Shown piece after piece: positions 1-6,271 of a stretch of 10,726 nucleotides of DNA; position 1 is the first letter of the stretch; the number at the start of each line of letters is the position of its first letter. The notes beneath the pieces were generated by a model that had not been told where the DNA came from, made no database searches, and saw nothing but the letters and a program-made list of their open reading frames with translations. The stretch is from an uncultured Opitutia bacterium. Lineage in GTDB: Bacteria > Verrucomicrobiota > Verrucomicrobiia > Opitutales > UBA953. A program made the translations under genes and the position numbers. Location: assembly GCA_903879465.1 (NCBI GenBank), contig CAIRLQ010000193.1, forward strand, positions 1-10,726, in the 5' to 3' direction.

Positions 1-422
1 ATGTGGTGCGGGATCGGACCCATGTTGTCGAAGAACTTTGAGTAGACGGGCCACTTCTTGTATTTGCTCCAAATCTTCGAGCCAATAAGTGCGGCACCAC
101 ATTCCTTGACGGCCTGCTTAAGGGTGAAGCGGGTGTGACCAATCACGACATAGGAGAGGCCTTCGTCGGGGGTGCGGTTGTCGTTGGCGGCTTCGGTGGT
201 GGAAGCGAACCAGCGTTCATCGATACCGCCGCGGCTCAGGCCGAAAGCGTAGAGATCATCTGGGTGCAGCTTGAGTCGCTTGCCAGGCTGGAGGAAGGAG
301 CGCGGCACCCAGCACGGGGCGAGACGCAGGAGGCCGCCGGTCTGGGCGAGTTCCTTTTCCACGAGCGAGGCGACGCCGCTCTTCTTAGTGGAGAGATTTT
401 GGACAATCTTAGGGGAGGACAT
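1..422 (-). CDS. Cupin-like protein related to type I mannose-6-phosphate isomerase (partial, C-terminus off the window)
   Basis: The first 140 codons are present, and the reading frame runs off the left edge without a stop. The ATG at 422-420 (MSSPKIVQ...) is the natural start. No Shine-Dalgarno sequence precedes it. Visible motifs are an LAPCWVPRSFLQPGKRLKLH stretch at about residues 34-53, a GGIDERWFAST segment at 65-75, and WPVYSKFFDNMGPIPHH at 124-140. The last resembles the metal-binding histidine segment of cupin sugar-phosphate isomerases (PHHxH), with H139 and H140 as likely metal ligands. There is no signal peptide, so it should be cytoplasmic. It lies 78 bp downstream of an aldose-epimerase-like gene on the same strand, which fits sugar interconversion. 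The substrate cannot be read from this fragment, and the family call is by motif memory only. Confidence 0.6.
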   Translation of the reverse strand, partial: MSSPKIVQNLSTKKSGVASLVEKELAQTGGLLRLAPCWVPRSFLQPGKRLKLHPDDLYAFGLSRGGIDERWFASTTEAANDNRTPDEGLSYVVIGHTRFTLKQAVKECGAALIGSKIWSKYKKWPVYSKFFDNMGPIPHH

Positions 423-445
423 GGGTGGAGGAAAGGGGGTGAAGG

Positions 446-468
446 GGAGGTCGGATTTAGGCGACTCC
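446..468. repeat. Short imperfect inverted repeat in the 423-500 gap
   Basis: GGAGGTCG (446-453) can pair with CGACTCC (462-468) with one bulged base and an 8-nt loop. It lies between the epimerase-like gene and the cupin-like gene, in their shared transcript if they form an operon. No T-run follows on either strand, so it is not a good terminator. On the minus strand, TTGTCC and TAAATC lie 17 nt apart here and could form a weak internal promoter for the cupin-like gene. Both readings are weak. Confidence 0.3.
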
Positions 469-500
469 ACGGACAGGGACAAGAATTGAGTAGCGAAGAG

Positions 501-1604
501 TTATGACCTCAAAAACTGCCAATTAATCAGGCAGGTCACGGTCTGGCCGTTTTCGCTCGTAATCCGGACGGAAGCCGGCCCCTCAGGGACGATAGTTCGC
601 ACTTGGCCGAAGTCGGCCGAGACCGCCGCCGCCCCCTGAATAATAGGTAGACGGACGCTCTGGTCCCTGCGGAACTCACGGCTGGTCGGTATGCCTTTGG
701 ACGCCAGCCGGTCTTCGCGGGCGATATCGACACTGTCGCTGAAATGAGAGCAGACCTCTTCGAGGCCCAGTCGACCGAGGTGACGCTTTTCCCAAGGATG
801 ACCGGGGCGTCCGCCGTTGGACATCCAGAACAGGGTGGCGGGGAAATCCGCGACGTTCTTGAGCGAGAACCAGACGTAGCCAGGGAAAGTCACCGCCGTC
901 CAGCCAAACGGTTGCGCCTCGGTTGCAGGTACGTTGACGAGCATGATCAGGTCATCGTTACCGGGGCGGGCTGGGTATCGTGACAGGTCGGTCAAGGAAC
1001 CATCCTTGAGCGCCACCGATTGCAACGAAGAGAACTCGGCCGACGGCTCAAGGGCGCCGGATTCGCCGTTGGCGGGATTCGAGAACTCACCCGGATACAC
1101 GGAGCCAAAGCGGAAGGCACTCGTGGCGATGCGCGCGGTGCCGGCAGGGACCTCGGACAGGTCCAGAATCGGATGGCTTCCGTAATTCCAGCGGCCCTCG
1201 AGATTCGTAATCACATGCTCGCAGTAAATCGCATGGTGGCCGGTAACGACTGAAAGTGTCTTCGTCACGTTGGCACCAGTGTCCGTCGTCTGCTGCGTGA
1301 GACGGAGAGTGCGTTCGGTTTGTTGAATCAGTTTCCATTCGGCATTGGCCGGATCGCCATGGGGCGGACCCTTCTGCTGACCGCCAAAAGGGAGGCACAA
1401 GAAATCGCCGCGTAAATAGGTCAACAGAGGTGGAAGTGATTGATCCACCTGAGTGGGCGTCCAGGGAGAGAGCGAGTAGGGGCGGGCCTCGGTTTGGCCT
1501 AGGTGGAAGGTGACCGGTGCCAGATGTCCGGCAGCCTGAGTAACCGCGAGGTCGACTTCGGGGGTGCGCAGGGTGTAACTTGGAGCGCCGTGAATCGTTT
1601 CCAT
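501..1604 (-). CDS. Aldose 1-epimerase-like (galactose mutarotase fold) protein
   Basis: This 367-residue protein has no signal peptide. The overall pattern is that of the galactose-mutarotase-like beta-sandwich superfamily: LRGDFLCLPFGG at residues 64-75, NYGSHPILDLSEVP at 140-153 (H144 is a candidate general acid) and LGLEEVCSHF near 279-288. The last resembles the G-x-E segment that carries the catalytic glutamate in mutarotases. Other marked stretches are HGDPANAEW at 82-90 and MSNGGRPGHPW at 261-271. The ATG at 1604 is the only sensible start; an AGGAA upstream is 13 nt away, too far for an ideal ribosome site. A cupin/sugar-isomerase-like gene follows after 78 bp, suggesting joint sugar handling. 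Family members also include glycan-binding and hydrolase-associated domains, so the exact reaction is unknown. Confidence 0.65.
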   Translation of the reverse strand: METIHGAPSYTLRTPEVDLAVTQAAGHLAPVTFHLGQTEARPYSLSPWTPTQVDQSLPPLLTYLRGDFLCLPFGGQQKGPPHGDPANAEWKLIQQTERTLRLTQQTTDTGANVTKTLSVVTGHHAIYCEHVITNLEGRWNYGSHPILDLSEVPAGTARIATSAFRFGSVYPGEFSNPANGESGALEPSAEFSSLQSVALKDGSLTDLSRYPARPGNDDLIMLVNVPATEAQPFGWTAVTFPGYVWFSLKNVADFPATLFWMSNGGRPGHPWEKRHLGRLGLEEVCSHFSDSVDIAREDRLASKGIPTSREFRRDQSVRLPIIQGAAAVSADFGQVRTIVPEGPASVRITSENGQTVTCLINWQFLRS

Positions 1605-1615
1605 GAGGATGGTTC

Positions 1616-1644
1616 ATTTCCTGCAAGTGGGGAGGCTCTGTCAA
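1616..1644 (-). promoter_or_regulatory. Candidate promoter of the epimerase-like gene
   Basis: On the minus strand a perfect -35 consensus TTGACA (1644-1639) is followed after 17 nt by GGAAAT (1621-1616), which matches only the second half of a -10 box. A transcript from here would have a leader of only a few bases before the ATG at 1604. The -35 box sits exactly in the loop of an inverted repeat (GGAGGC at 1631-1636, GCCTCC at 1646-1651). The weak -10 keeps confidence modest. Confidence 0.45.
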
Positions 1645-1657
1645 CGCCTCCGCTTGC
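1623..1657. repeat. Two-part inverted repeat, candidate operator
   Basis: GCAAG (1623-1627) pairs with CTTGC (1653-1657), and inside it GGAGGC (1631-1636) pairs with GCCTCC (1646-1651). The central 9 bases (1637-1645) contain the minus-strand TTGACA. As DNA this could be a dyad operator over a -35 box. As RNA it could be a hairpin. There is no adjacent T-run, so a terminator role is unlikely. Confidence 0.5.
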
Positions 1658-1692
1658 TCTCCGCTTGCTAACTGCCTCAGGGGTCGCTTGCT
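1648..1692. repeat. Perfect 11-bp tandem repeat CTCCGCTTGCT with a third partial copy
   Basis: CTCCGCTTGCT occurs at 1648-1658 and immediately again at 1659-1669. A shortened copy, TCGCTTGCT, lies at 1684-1692. The 11-bp period is close to one helical turn, so a protein could contact the same DNA face at each copy. The block lies between two divergent genes and overlaps the right arm of the neighbouring inverted repeat. Confidence 0.6.
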
Positions 1693-1699
1693 TTTACCC

Positions 1700-1975
1700 A
1701 TGCCGCAGCCTTTGCCTATTCTTTATATTAAGCCCGGATGCCCTTGGTGCGTGCAGGCCGAGGAGTTCTTTGCCGCCCAGGGGGTGAAGCTGGATGTTCG
1801 CGACGTCATCGCTGACATGCATCAGATGCGCCAGATGGTCGCCCTGACCGGTCAGTCCAAATGCCCATCGTTTCGCTACGGCGATTTCATCGTCGCCGAC
1901 TTCGGGGTCGATGAGTTCATTAACAAGGCCAAGAAGCATCCGGTGGTCTGCGCCGAGCTCGGGCTGAAGGTTTGA
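1700..1975 (+). CDS. Glutaredoxin family protein
   Basis: This is a 91-residue cytoplasmic protein, the usual length for a single glutaredoxin domain. YIKPGCPWC at residues 9-17 carries the redox pair C14 and C17 in the typical beta1-CxxC-alpha1 context. A cis-proline position follows at C55-P56 (KCPSF), and GDFIVADFGVDEF at 61-73 matches the closing G-D-x-I-x-D-F motif that binds glutathione in the family. The usual TVP before the cis-proline is replaced by KCP, giving an extra cysteine, and C84 is a fourth one. The likely role is glutathione- or thioredoxin-linked disulfide reduction. The ATG at 1700 is preferred over a TTG at 1688 because it begins directly before the first beta strand. 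No Shine-Dalgarno is visible. It diverges from the epimerase-like gene. Confidence 0.85.
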   Translation: MPQPLPILYIKPGCPWCVQAEEFFAAQGVKLDVRDVIADMHQMRQMVALTGQSKCPSFRYGDFIVADFGVDEFINKAKKHPVVCAELGLKV

Positions 1976-1991
1976 TTTCAGCAGTCTTTTG

Positions 1992-2032
1992 AGCCTCAGA
2001 TAAGGCTTGGTCACTAGGGTAAAACCCCTAGT
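1992..2032. repeat. Two small stem-loops in the glutaredoxin-sulfatase gap
   Basis: In the 65-bp gap, AGCCT (from about 1992) faces AGGCT ending at about 2007. ACTAGGG (2013-2019) then pairs perfectly with CCCTAGT (2026-2032) around a 6-nt loop. The second stem ends only 8 bases before the sulfatase ATG. Neither is followed by a T-run, so a classical terminator is not supported. TAGTCT at 2029-2034 could be a poor -10 box for the sulfatase. Confidence 0.35.
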
Positions 2033-2040
2033 CTCTGGAC

Positions 2041-3429
2041 ATGAGGTTCTCCCCAACCTTATGTTTGTTACTGAGCGCATGCCTTTTTGCCGCCCAGCCC
2101 AACGTCGTTTTAATCATGTCCGACGACATGGGATGGGCTGATCTGGGCTGCTATGGTTCCAAGGCTAATCCGACGCCCAACATTGACCGTCTATCGTCCG
2201 AAGGGCTTCGTTTCACGAGTTTCTACGCCACCCAGGCCGTCTGCACCGCCTCCCGCACGGCGCTGATGACAGGGTGCTATCCCAATCGCCTCGGCTTGGG
2301 CGGTATAGCCCTCGGCCCAGGATCTAAAATCGGACTAAGTAATGACGAGCAGACGCTCGGAACGTTGCTGCGTCATGCGGGCTACCACACCGGAGTCATC
2401 GGCAAGTGGCACCTCGGCGATGCTCCCAAATTTCTCCCTCCGGCGCATGGCTTCGATGATTCGATGATTCTGCCTTACTCCAACGACATGTGGCCGCTGG
2501 GATATGTCATGGGAGATGAGACTCGTCGAAAGATGTATCCGGAGCTCCCGCGCTATGTGAACGGCCATCAAATCGGCTACGTCAAAGACTGGATCGACAT
2601 GGATGCCCTGACTTCCGCGCAAGGTCTGCGGGCGATGAAGTTCATCCATGACAGCGCCGGCAAGGACAAGCCGTTCTTTCTTTATCTGGCCACATCAATG
2701 CCCCACGTGCCCCTCGGCGCATCTTCTGACTTCAAGGGCAAGCACGCGACCCCCTTTGCCGACACGATGGCCGATATCGACCGGGCCGTCGGTGCCGTCT
2801 TGAAGGCCCTGCGAGATAAAGACGTCGAAAAGGATACCGTCGTGATCTTCACCAGCGACAACGGTCCGTGGCTTAATTTCGGCCGTCACGCTGGATCGGC
2901 CGGCCCGTTCCGTGAAGGGAAGGGTACGACCTTCGAAGGGGGCGTGCGCGTGCCGTGTATTATTAAGTGGCCCGGCGTGGTGAAGCCTGGCCGCACGACC
3001 GATGCGCTCGCCGCTAACATCGACTTCGTCCCGACACTACTCGAGGCCTGCGGGGGCACTAAGACTAAGAACGCCATCGATGGACGATCATTCCTGCCAT
3101 TGCTCAAAGGAGACAAAGATTCCGGCCGTGAGGCTTTCACTTATTTCTATGGCGATAAACTGGAAGCCGTCCGTCAGGGCCGCTGGAAGTTGCATTTGCC
3201 CCATGCCTATCGAAGTTATGTCGACATGATTCCCGCCAAGCAGGACGGCCTGCCCGCCACGACACACCAGCGCCAGATCGGGCTTTCGCTCTTTGACCTC
3301 GATGCCGATCAGGGTGAGACGAACGACGTCGCCGCCGCCCATCCTGAGGTCGTGAAGGAATTGCAGGAGCTCGCCGCATCGGAACGCAAGAAGCTCGATG
3401 CTGGCAAGCGCCCCGTCGGTCGCCTCTAA
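2041..3429 (+). CDS. Exported sulfatase of the formylglycine type (arylsulfatase A-like)
   Basis: The protein of 462 residues hydrolyses sulfate esters, probably on sulfated glycans, in the periplasm or outside the cell. A Sec signal peptide covers about residues 1-18. The metal and active-site residues are all visible: D28-D29 in LIMSDDMGW; C68 in the CTASR signature, which must be oxidised to formylglycine; K122 and H124 in GKWHLG; H222 in MPHVP; and D273-N274 in FTSDNG. The C-terminal DGRSFLPLLKG and LFDLDADQGE motifs are typical. Length is normal for the family. No maturase, carbohydrate transporter or other glycan gene sits beside it, so the natural substrate is open. The ATG has no Shine-Dalgarno, but nothing upstream offers a better start. 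Its TAA abuts the stop of the convergent membrane-protein gene. Confidence 0.93.
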   Translation: MRFSPTLCLLLSACLFAAQPNVVLIMSDDMGWADLGCYGSKANPTPNIDRLSSEGLRFTSFYATQAVCTASRTALMTGCYPNRLGLGGIALGPGSKIGLSNDEQTLGTLLRHAGYHTGVIGKWHLGDAPKFLPPAHGFDDSMILPYSNDMWPLGYVMGDETRRKMYPELPRYVNGHQIGYVKDWIDMDALTSAQGLRAMKFIHDSAGKDKPFFLYLATSMPHVPLGASSDFKGKHATPFADTMADIDRAVGAVLKALRDKDVEKDTVVIFTSDNGPWLNFGRHAGSAGPFREGKGTTFEGGVRVPCIIKWPGVVKPGRTTDALAANIDFVPTLLEACGGTKTKNAIDGRSFLPLLKGDKDSGREAFTYFYGDKLEAVRQGRWKLHLPHAYRSYVDMIPAKQDGLPATTHQRQIGLSLFDLDADQGETNDVAAAHPEVVKELQELAASERKKLDAGKRPVGRL

Positions 3430-3441
3430 TCAGACGAGGCG
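3421..3441. repeat. Shared hairpin enclosing both convergent stop codons
   Basis: CGCCTC (3421-3426) pairs perfectly with GAGGCG (3436-3441). The 9-nt loop holds the sulfatase TAA (3427-3429) and, on the other strand, the TGA (3432-3430) of the HupE-like gene. There is no T-run on either side, so Rho-independent termination is not assured. It is the only candidate end signal at a junction with zero intergenic bases. Confidence 0.5.
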
Positions 3442-4596
3442 GGCGATACCGGCGACGCGCCAGGCCATCACGCCGAATCCGACGACCGCGACCGACAGGC
3501 AGAGCGAACGTCGGACCTTGGTTTCGCTTAGGCCCCCGCGAAGCGCAATCCAGAGCAGGCCGGCCGAGGTGAAGATCACCGCCATCTGGGCGAGTTCGAC
3601 CCCGACGTTGAAGCCAATGAGGATGCGGACGATACTGCCATTGTCCCAGTCCTTGAGGCGATCGGAGACCGCCGCGGCGAAGCCGAGTCCGTGGACGAGC
3701 CCGAAGACGGCCGGAACAACGAGCATCTGGCCGTTCGTCGCGGTGCCGCGGTAGGCCATCACCGCACCTAGGCCGATCGTGAGCGCGATGACAGGCTCAA
3801 TCCACGGGCCGACAGTGCCGACCACACCTAACGCCACAATCGTCAAGGTGATGCTGTGGCCGACGGTAAAAATCAGGGAGCGCAGCAAAGCCTGGCGCAG
3901 TGAGGCAGCGCCCAGAAACATCGCCGTCATGAATAGGCAATGGTCCCAGCCTTCGGGGATCACATGCCCGAAACCATCGCCGAGCAAGGTGCGCAGGAAG
4001 CGCAGGGCTAAAAAAAACCAGCCACTCCCTTCAGCGACTACTGGCTCATCGCTGATCACAAACTCTCCCGGCTCGTTCTTCGAAACCGCCATGACCACCT
4101 GATAATCCATCCCTTTGCGAAGATTGGTAAAAACCGTCCCCATGGTATCTGGAAAACGAATTTCGATTGTTCGTGTGCCCGCGGGAATATCCGTGGCGAA
4201 CTTGGCATTGAGCAAGACGGGGTAGCGGTCGGCTTCGCCCTGCCGGGAGGACTGCCGCACGATGTCATCTGCAGAAGGAAAAGATACCAGCTTCAAGAGT
4301 AGTGGCTTACCATCAGCCGTGACCGACACCGCCGCACCGAAGCCAGCTTGCGCTTTCTCAGCGGCCGCACCGAGACGGCCCGGCGTGAACATCATCGCGT
4401 CGAGTTCCTTGATCGATGCGTCTTTGGGTAGCTGCCCGATCAGATAGGAAGGGATGTCGAATTTGATCGTGAAGATGAAGTGCCCTTTGTCATCCACCAC
4501 CCCGACGCAATTGGCCTCCTTCCACTCCGGATGGGCCTGAGCCGTCAGCGACAGCAGGAGAGAAACACCCAGGATGATGAAACGCAGCAAGGACAC
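3430..4596 (-). CDS. HupE/UreJ-type membrane protein with an N-terminal extracytoplasmic domain
   Basis: The product has 388 residues. A signal peptide (cleavage near AQA-HP, residues 20-23) leads into a soluble domain of about 170 residues, then six or so membrane segments from about residue 192 to the end. The membrane half carries the conserved histidines of the HupE/UreJ_2 family: GHVIPEGWDHCLF (H211, H219), FTVGHSITL (H247), FGLVHGLGFA (H302) and GFNVGVELAQ (E334). Family members are linked to metal, especially nickel, handling, but most homologues of this two-part form are uncharacterised. No hydrogenase or urease genes are visible here. The start is a GTG at 4596; a TTG two codons later is possible. 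It follows the PEBP gene by 48 bp on the same strand. Confidence 0.82.
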   Translation of the reverse strand: MSLLRFIILGVSLLLSLTAQAHPEWKEANCVGVVDDKGHFIFTIKFDIPSYLIGQLPKDASIKELDAMMFTPGRLGAAAEKAQAGFGAAVSVTADGKPLLLKLVSFPSADDIVRQSSRQGEADRYPVLLNAKFATDIPAGTRTIEIRFPDTMGTVFTNLRKGMDYQVVMAVSKNEPGEFVISDEPVVAEGSGWFFLALRFLRTLLGDGFGHVIPEGWDHCLFMTAMFLGAASLRQALLRSLIFTVGHSITLTIVALGVVGTVGPWIEPVIALTIGLGAVMAYRGTATNGQMLVVPAVFGLVHGLGFAAAVSDRLKDWDNGSIVRILIGFNVGVELAQMAVIFTSAGLLWIALRGGLSETKVRRSLCLSVAVVGFGVMAWRVAGIARLV

Positions 4597-4644
4597 CGGA
4601 CAGGCCTAGGGTTGACTTACAAGGCTGGCAATTCGCAATGAAAT

Positions 4645-5337
4645 CTATTGCCCCTTGGCGGGTGGCCCCTTGCGGGCTGGCTTCTTCTCATCGTCATTTG
4701 ACGCACCGGTCGGACGCGTGTAGATCACGGTGAGGTCGGCGGCCCCGAGGATCTTCCCTTTCATCGCCGACAGCAGCGACTCGGAGGTGATCGGTGACGG
4801 GGCGCTCCTCAGGTCAGGTTGGGCGGAGAGGGCGAAGAGCGTGAGAACATATTTCTTGGCGCCCGGACCTTTGGAGTGGGGTGCGGCATATTCGACGCGA
4901 TTATGCACGGTGCTCATGCCCATCTTGCCGAAATCGGAGGTATTTTTGGCGATCGCGGAAAACTTCGGGTCGATATCATACATCAGCCAGTAGATCTTGG
5001 TCTTACCTTCGGGGTCGAGGTGGTGCATTAGCAGGGCCAGCGATTGGGTGCCCTTGGGGAGATTGGACCAAGCTAGCGGCGGGCTCGCACTTTCACCATC
5101 GCCGGTAAATTCTGCCGGCAGATTGCCGCCATCTTTTACCACGGGACTTGTCAGTGTGAAATTTGGTGCCGGATTTGGCGTGGGCTTAGCAGCGGCGACC
5201 AGGTCGATCGAGCCCTTCGCCGGCTCGCCGCCTTTACCGCCTTTGCCACCCTTGCCTTTACCTTCTTCAGGCGCTGCGCCGAGCAGCGGGTGGGCCAAAA
5301 GCGCGAGGGCAAGATAGGTCAGTAGGATCGGACGCAT
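4645..5337 (-). CDS. Exported PEBP family protein (YbhB/YbcL, Raf-kinase-inhibitor-like)
   Basis: The product has 230 residues with a signal peptide (about 1-21), a Lys/Gly-rich linker KGKGGKGGKGG at 27-37, the PEBP domain at about 58-208 and a charged Lys/Pro/Ala tail. Family signs are LPAEFTGDGESASPPLAW (73-90), the YWLMYDI strand (116-122), YVLTLFALS (163-171) and LLSAMKGKILGAADLTVIY (188-206). The usual DPDAP loop is reduced to LDPEGKTK, and the H-W pair to Y-W. The GPCPP-like loop reads AAPHSKGP. The anion-binding pocket may therefore differ. Functions of bacterial PEBPs are poorly known. Start at 5337 fits the signal peptide. The gene probably has its own promoter and is followed by the HupE-like gene. 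Confidence 0.85.
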   Translation of the reverse strand: MRPILLTYLALALLAHPLLGAAPEEGKGKGGKGGKGGEPAKGSIDLVAAAKPTPNPAPNFTLTSPVVKDGGNLPAEFTGDGESASPPLAWSNLPKGTQSLALLMHHLDPEGKTKIYWLMYDIDPKFSAIAKNTSDFGKMGMSTVHNRVEYAAPHSKGPGAKKYVLTLFALSAQPDLRSAPSPITSESLLSAMKGKILGAADLTVIYTRPTGASNDDEKKPARKGPPAKGQ

Positions 5338-5357
5338 CGAATTCGGGGGAGGGGTAA

Positions 5358-5385
5358 ATTCTAACAGAAGGAGGCTTAAGCAAAG
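5358..5385 (-). promoter_or_regulatory. Candidate promoter of the PEBP gene
   Basis: On the minus strand TAGAAT (5363-5358) matches the -10 consensus at five of six positions. CTTTGC (5385-5380) lies 16 nt upstream as a weak -35. The expected leader before the ATG at 5337 is about 14 nt, with no Shine-Dalgarno. Confidence 0.4.
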
Positions 5386-5421
5386 GTTAAGGCATTATTT
5401 ATGAGGGGGGCCTTTGCCTCC
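5370..5421. repeat. Bulged inverted repeat after truA
   Basis: GGAGGC (5370-5375) plus AAAGG (5382-5386) can pair with CCTTTGCCTCC (5411-5421), with a 6-nt bulge and a 24-nt loop. It occupies most of the 89-bp gap between truA and the PEBP gene and overlaps the putative PEBP -35. No clear T-run follows in the truA direction. It may slow or end the ruvX-truA transcript, but support is weak. Confidence 0.3.
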
Positions 5422-5426
5422 GTCGC

Positions 5427-6269
5427 TTAATCCTGATCCGAAGTTTTACGTCCATCGCGTTTCCGTGGGTGGAGAAAGTCGCGTGGATTGAAAAGGACCT
5501 TCTCCATGAAAAGACCCCGGGCGGGGGCCGTTGGCACTTCAGACGTGATCACCCGTTCCTTGCGATAGGCCACAAGTCGTTCCGGCGGAATCTTGCCTTC
5601 GCCGACGCGAAGGAGCCCGCCGACCAGACGGCGCACCATCTTATAAAGGAAGCCGCTGCCTTCGGCGATGATTGTGATGCGCTTACCACGGCGGCGAACA
5701 TCGAGTCGGCGCAGTTCTTTTACGGGATTCTCCTGCTCCATGCCCTGACCGTGATTAGCACCAAAGGCATAGAAGTCATGTTTTCCCAGCAGGAGTTTAG
5801 CAGCCTGTCGCATGCGTTTGACGTCGACCGTCTTAGTACTGAGACCGAGACAGTAACGAGCCTCCCAGGGTGGCGGATAGCCATCGCAAATCTCATACCT
5901 GTAACGTTTGCCGGTCGAATGCCAGCGGCAGTGAAAGTCCGGGGCCACGCGGCGGAGGCTCGTCACGAGTAAACCGTTCTGCTCGCAGGCATTAATGGCG
6001 TGCACGAGGTAGCTACACGGGTGGGGCCAAAAGGCGTCGAAATGAAAACGCTGCCCGACGCTGTGTACGCCGGAGTCGGTCCGGCCGCTCCCATGGATAT
6101 CGATAGGGGTCTTGAGGATGCGGGAGAGCCGCCCTTCAAGCTCCCCCTCGATGGAGACGCGGCCTTGTTGCACCTGCCAGCCAATATGATCTGTGCCATC
6201 GTAAGCAACGGTCGCTAAAAAGCGCTCGAGCTTGGGAGCGAAGGGTTTCTTGCGCTTGGAAGGTGGCAT
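5427..6269 (-). CDS. truA: tRNA pseudouridine synthase A
   Basis: TruA converts uridines at positions 38-40 of the anticodon arm of many tRNAs to pseudouridine. The 280-residue protein matches the usual 250-280 residue length. The catalytic aspartate is D65 in GSGRTDSGVHS (60-70). The YDGTDHIGWQVQ strand (23-34), RYRYEI (122-127), HDFYAFG and GSGFLYKMVRRLVGGLLRVGEG near 205-226 are family hallmarks. A short basic N-terminal extension (PPSKRKKPF) precedes the core. The ATG at 6269 starts two bases after the ruvX stop, so translation is probably coupled. No Shine-Dalgarno is present in front of it. Confidence 0.96.
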   Translation of the reverse strand: MPPSKRKKPFAPKLERFLATVAYDGTDHIGWQVQQGRVSIEGELEGRLSRILKTPIDIHGSGRTDSGVHSVGQRFHFDAFWPHPCSYLVHAINACEQNGLLVTSLRRVAPDFHCRWHSTGKRYRYEICDGYPPPWEARYCLGLSTKTVDVKRMRQAAKLLLGKHDFYAFGANHGQGMEQENPVKELRRLDVRRRGKRITIIAEGSGFLYKMVRRLVGGLLRVGEGKIPPERLVAYRKERVITSEVPTAPARGLFMEKVLFNPRDFLHPRKRDGRKTSDQD

Positions 6270-6271
6270 GG

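Noticed and set aside
135..506. 123-codon plus-strand open frame at the left edge
   Set aside because: The minus strand here encodes the cupin-like protein with clear isomerase-type motifs; the plus frame is Gly/Glu-rich shadow.
1685..1692. CGCTTGCT copies considered as a start of a CRISPR-like or long repeat array
   Set aside because: Only three short copies occur, two of them contiguous and without spacers. This is a regulatory-scale repeat at most.
1087..1701. 204-codon minus-strand open frame over the epimerase-like gene and the divergent promoter
   Set aside because: It is out of frame with the longer conserved protein and rich in Arg, Pro and Ser with no motif.
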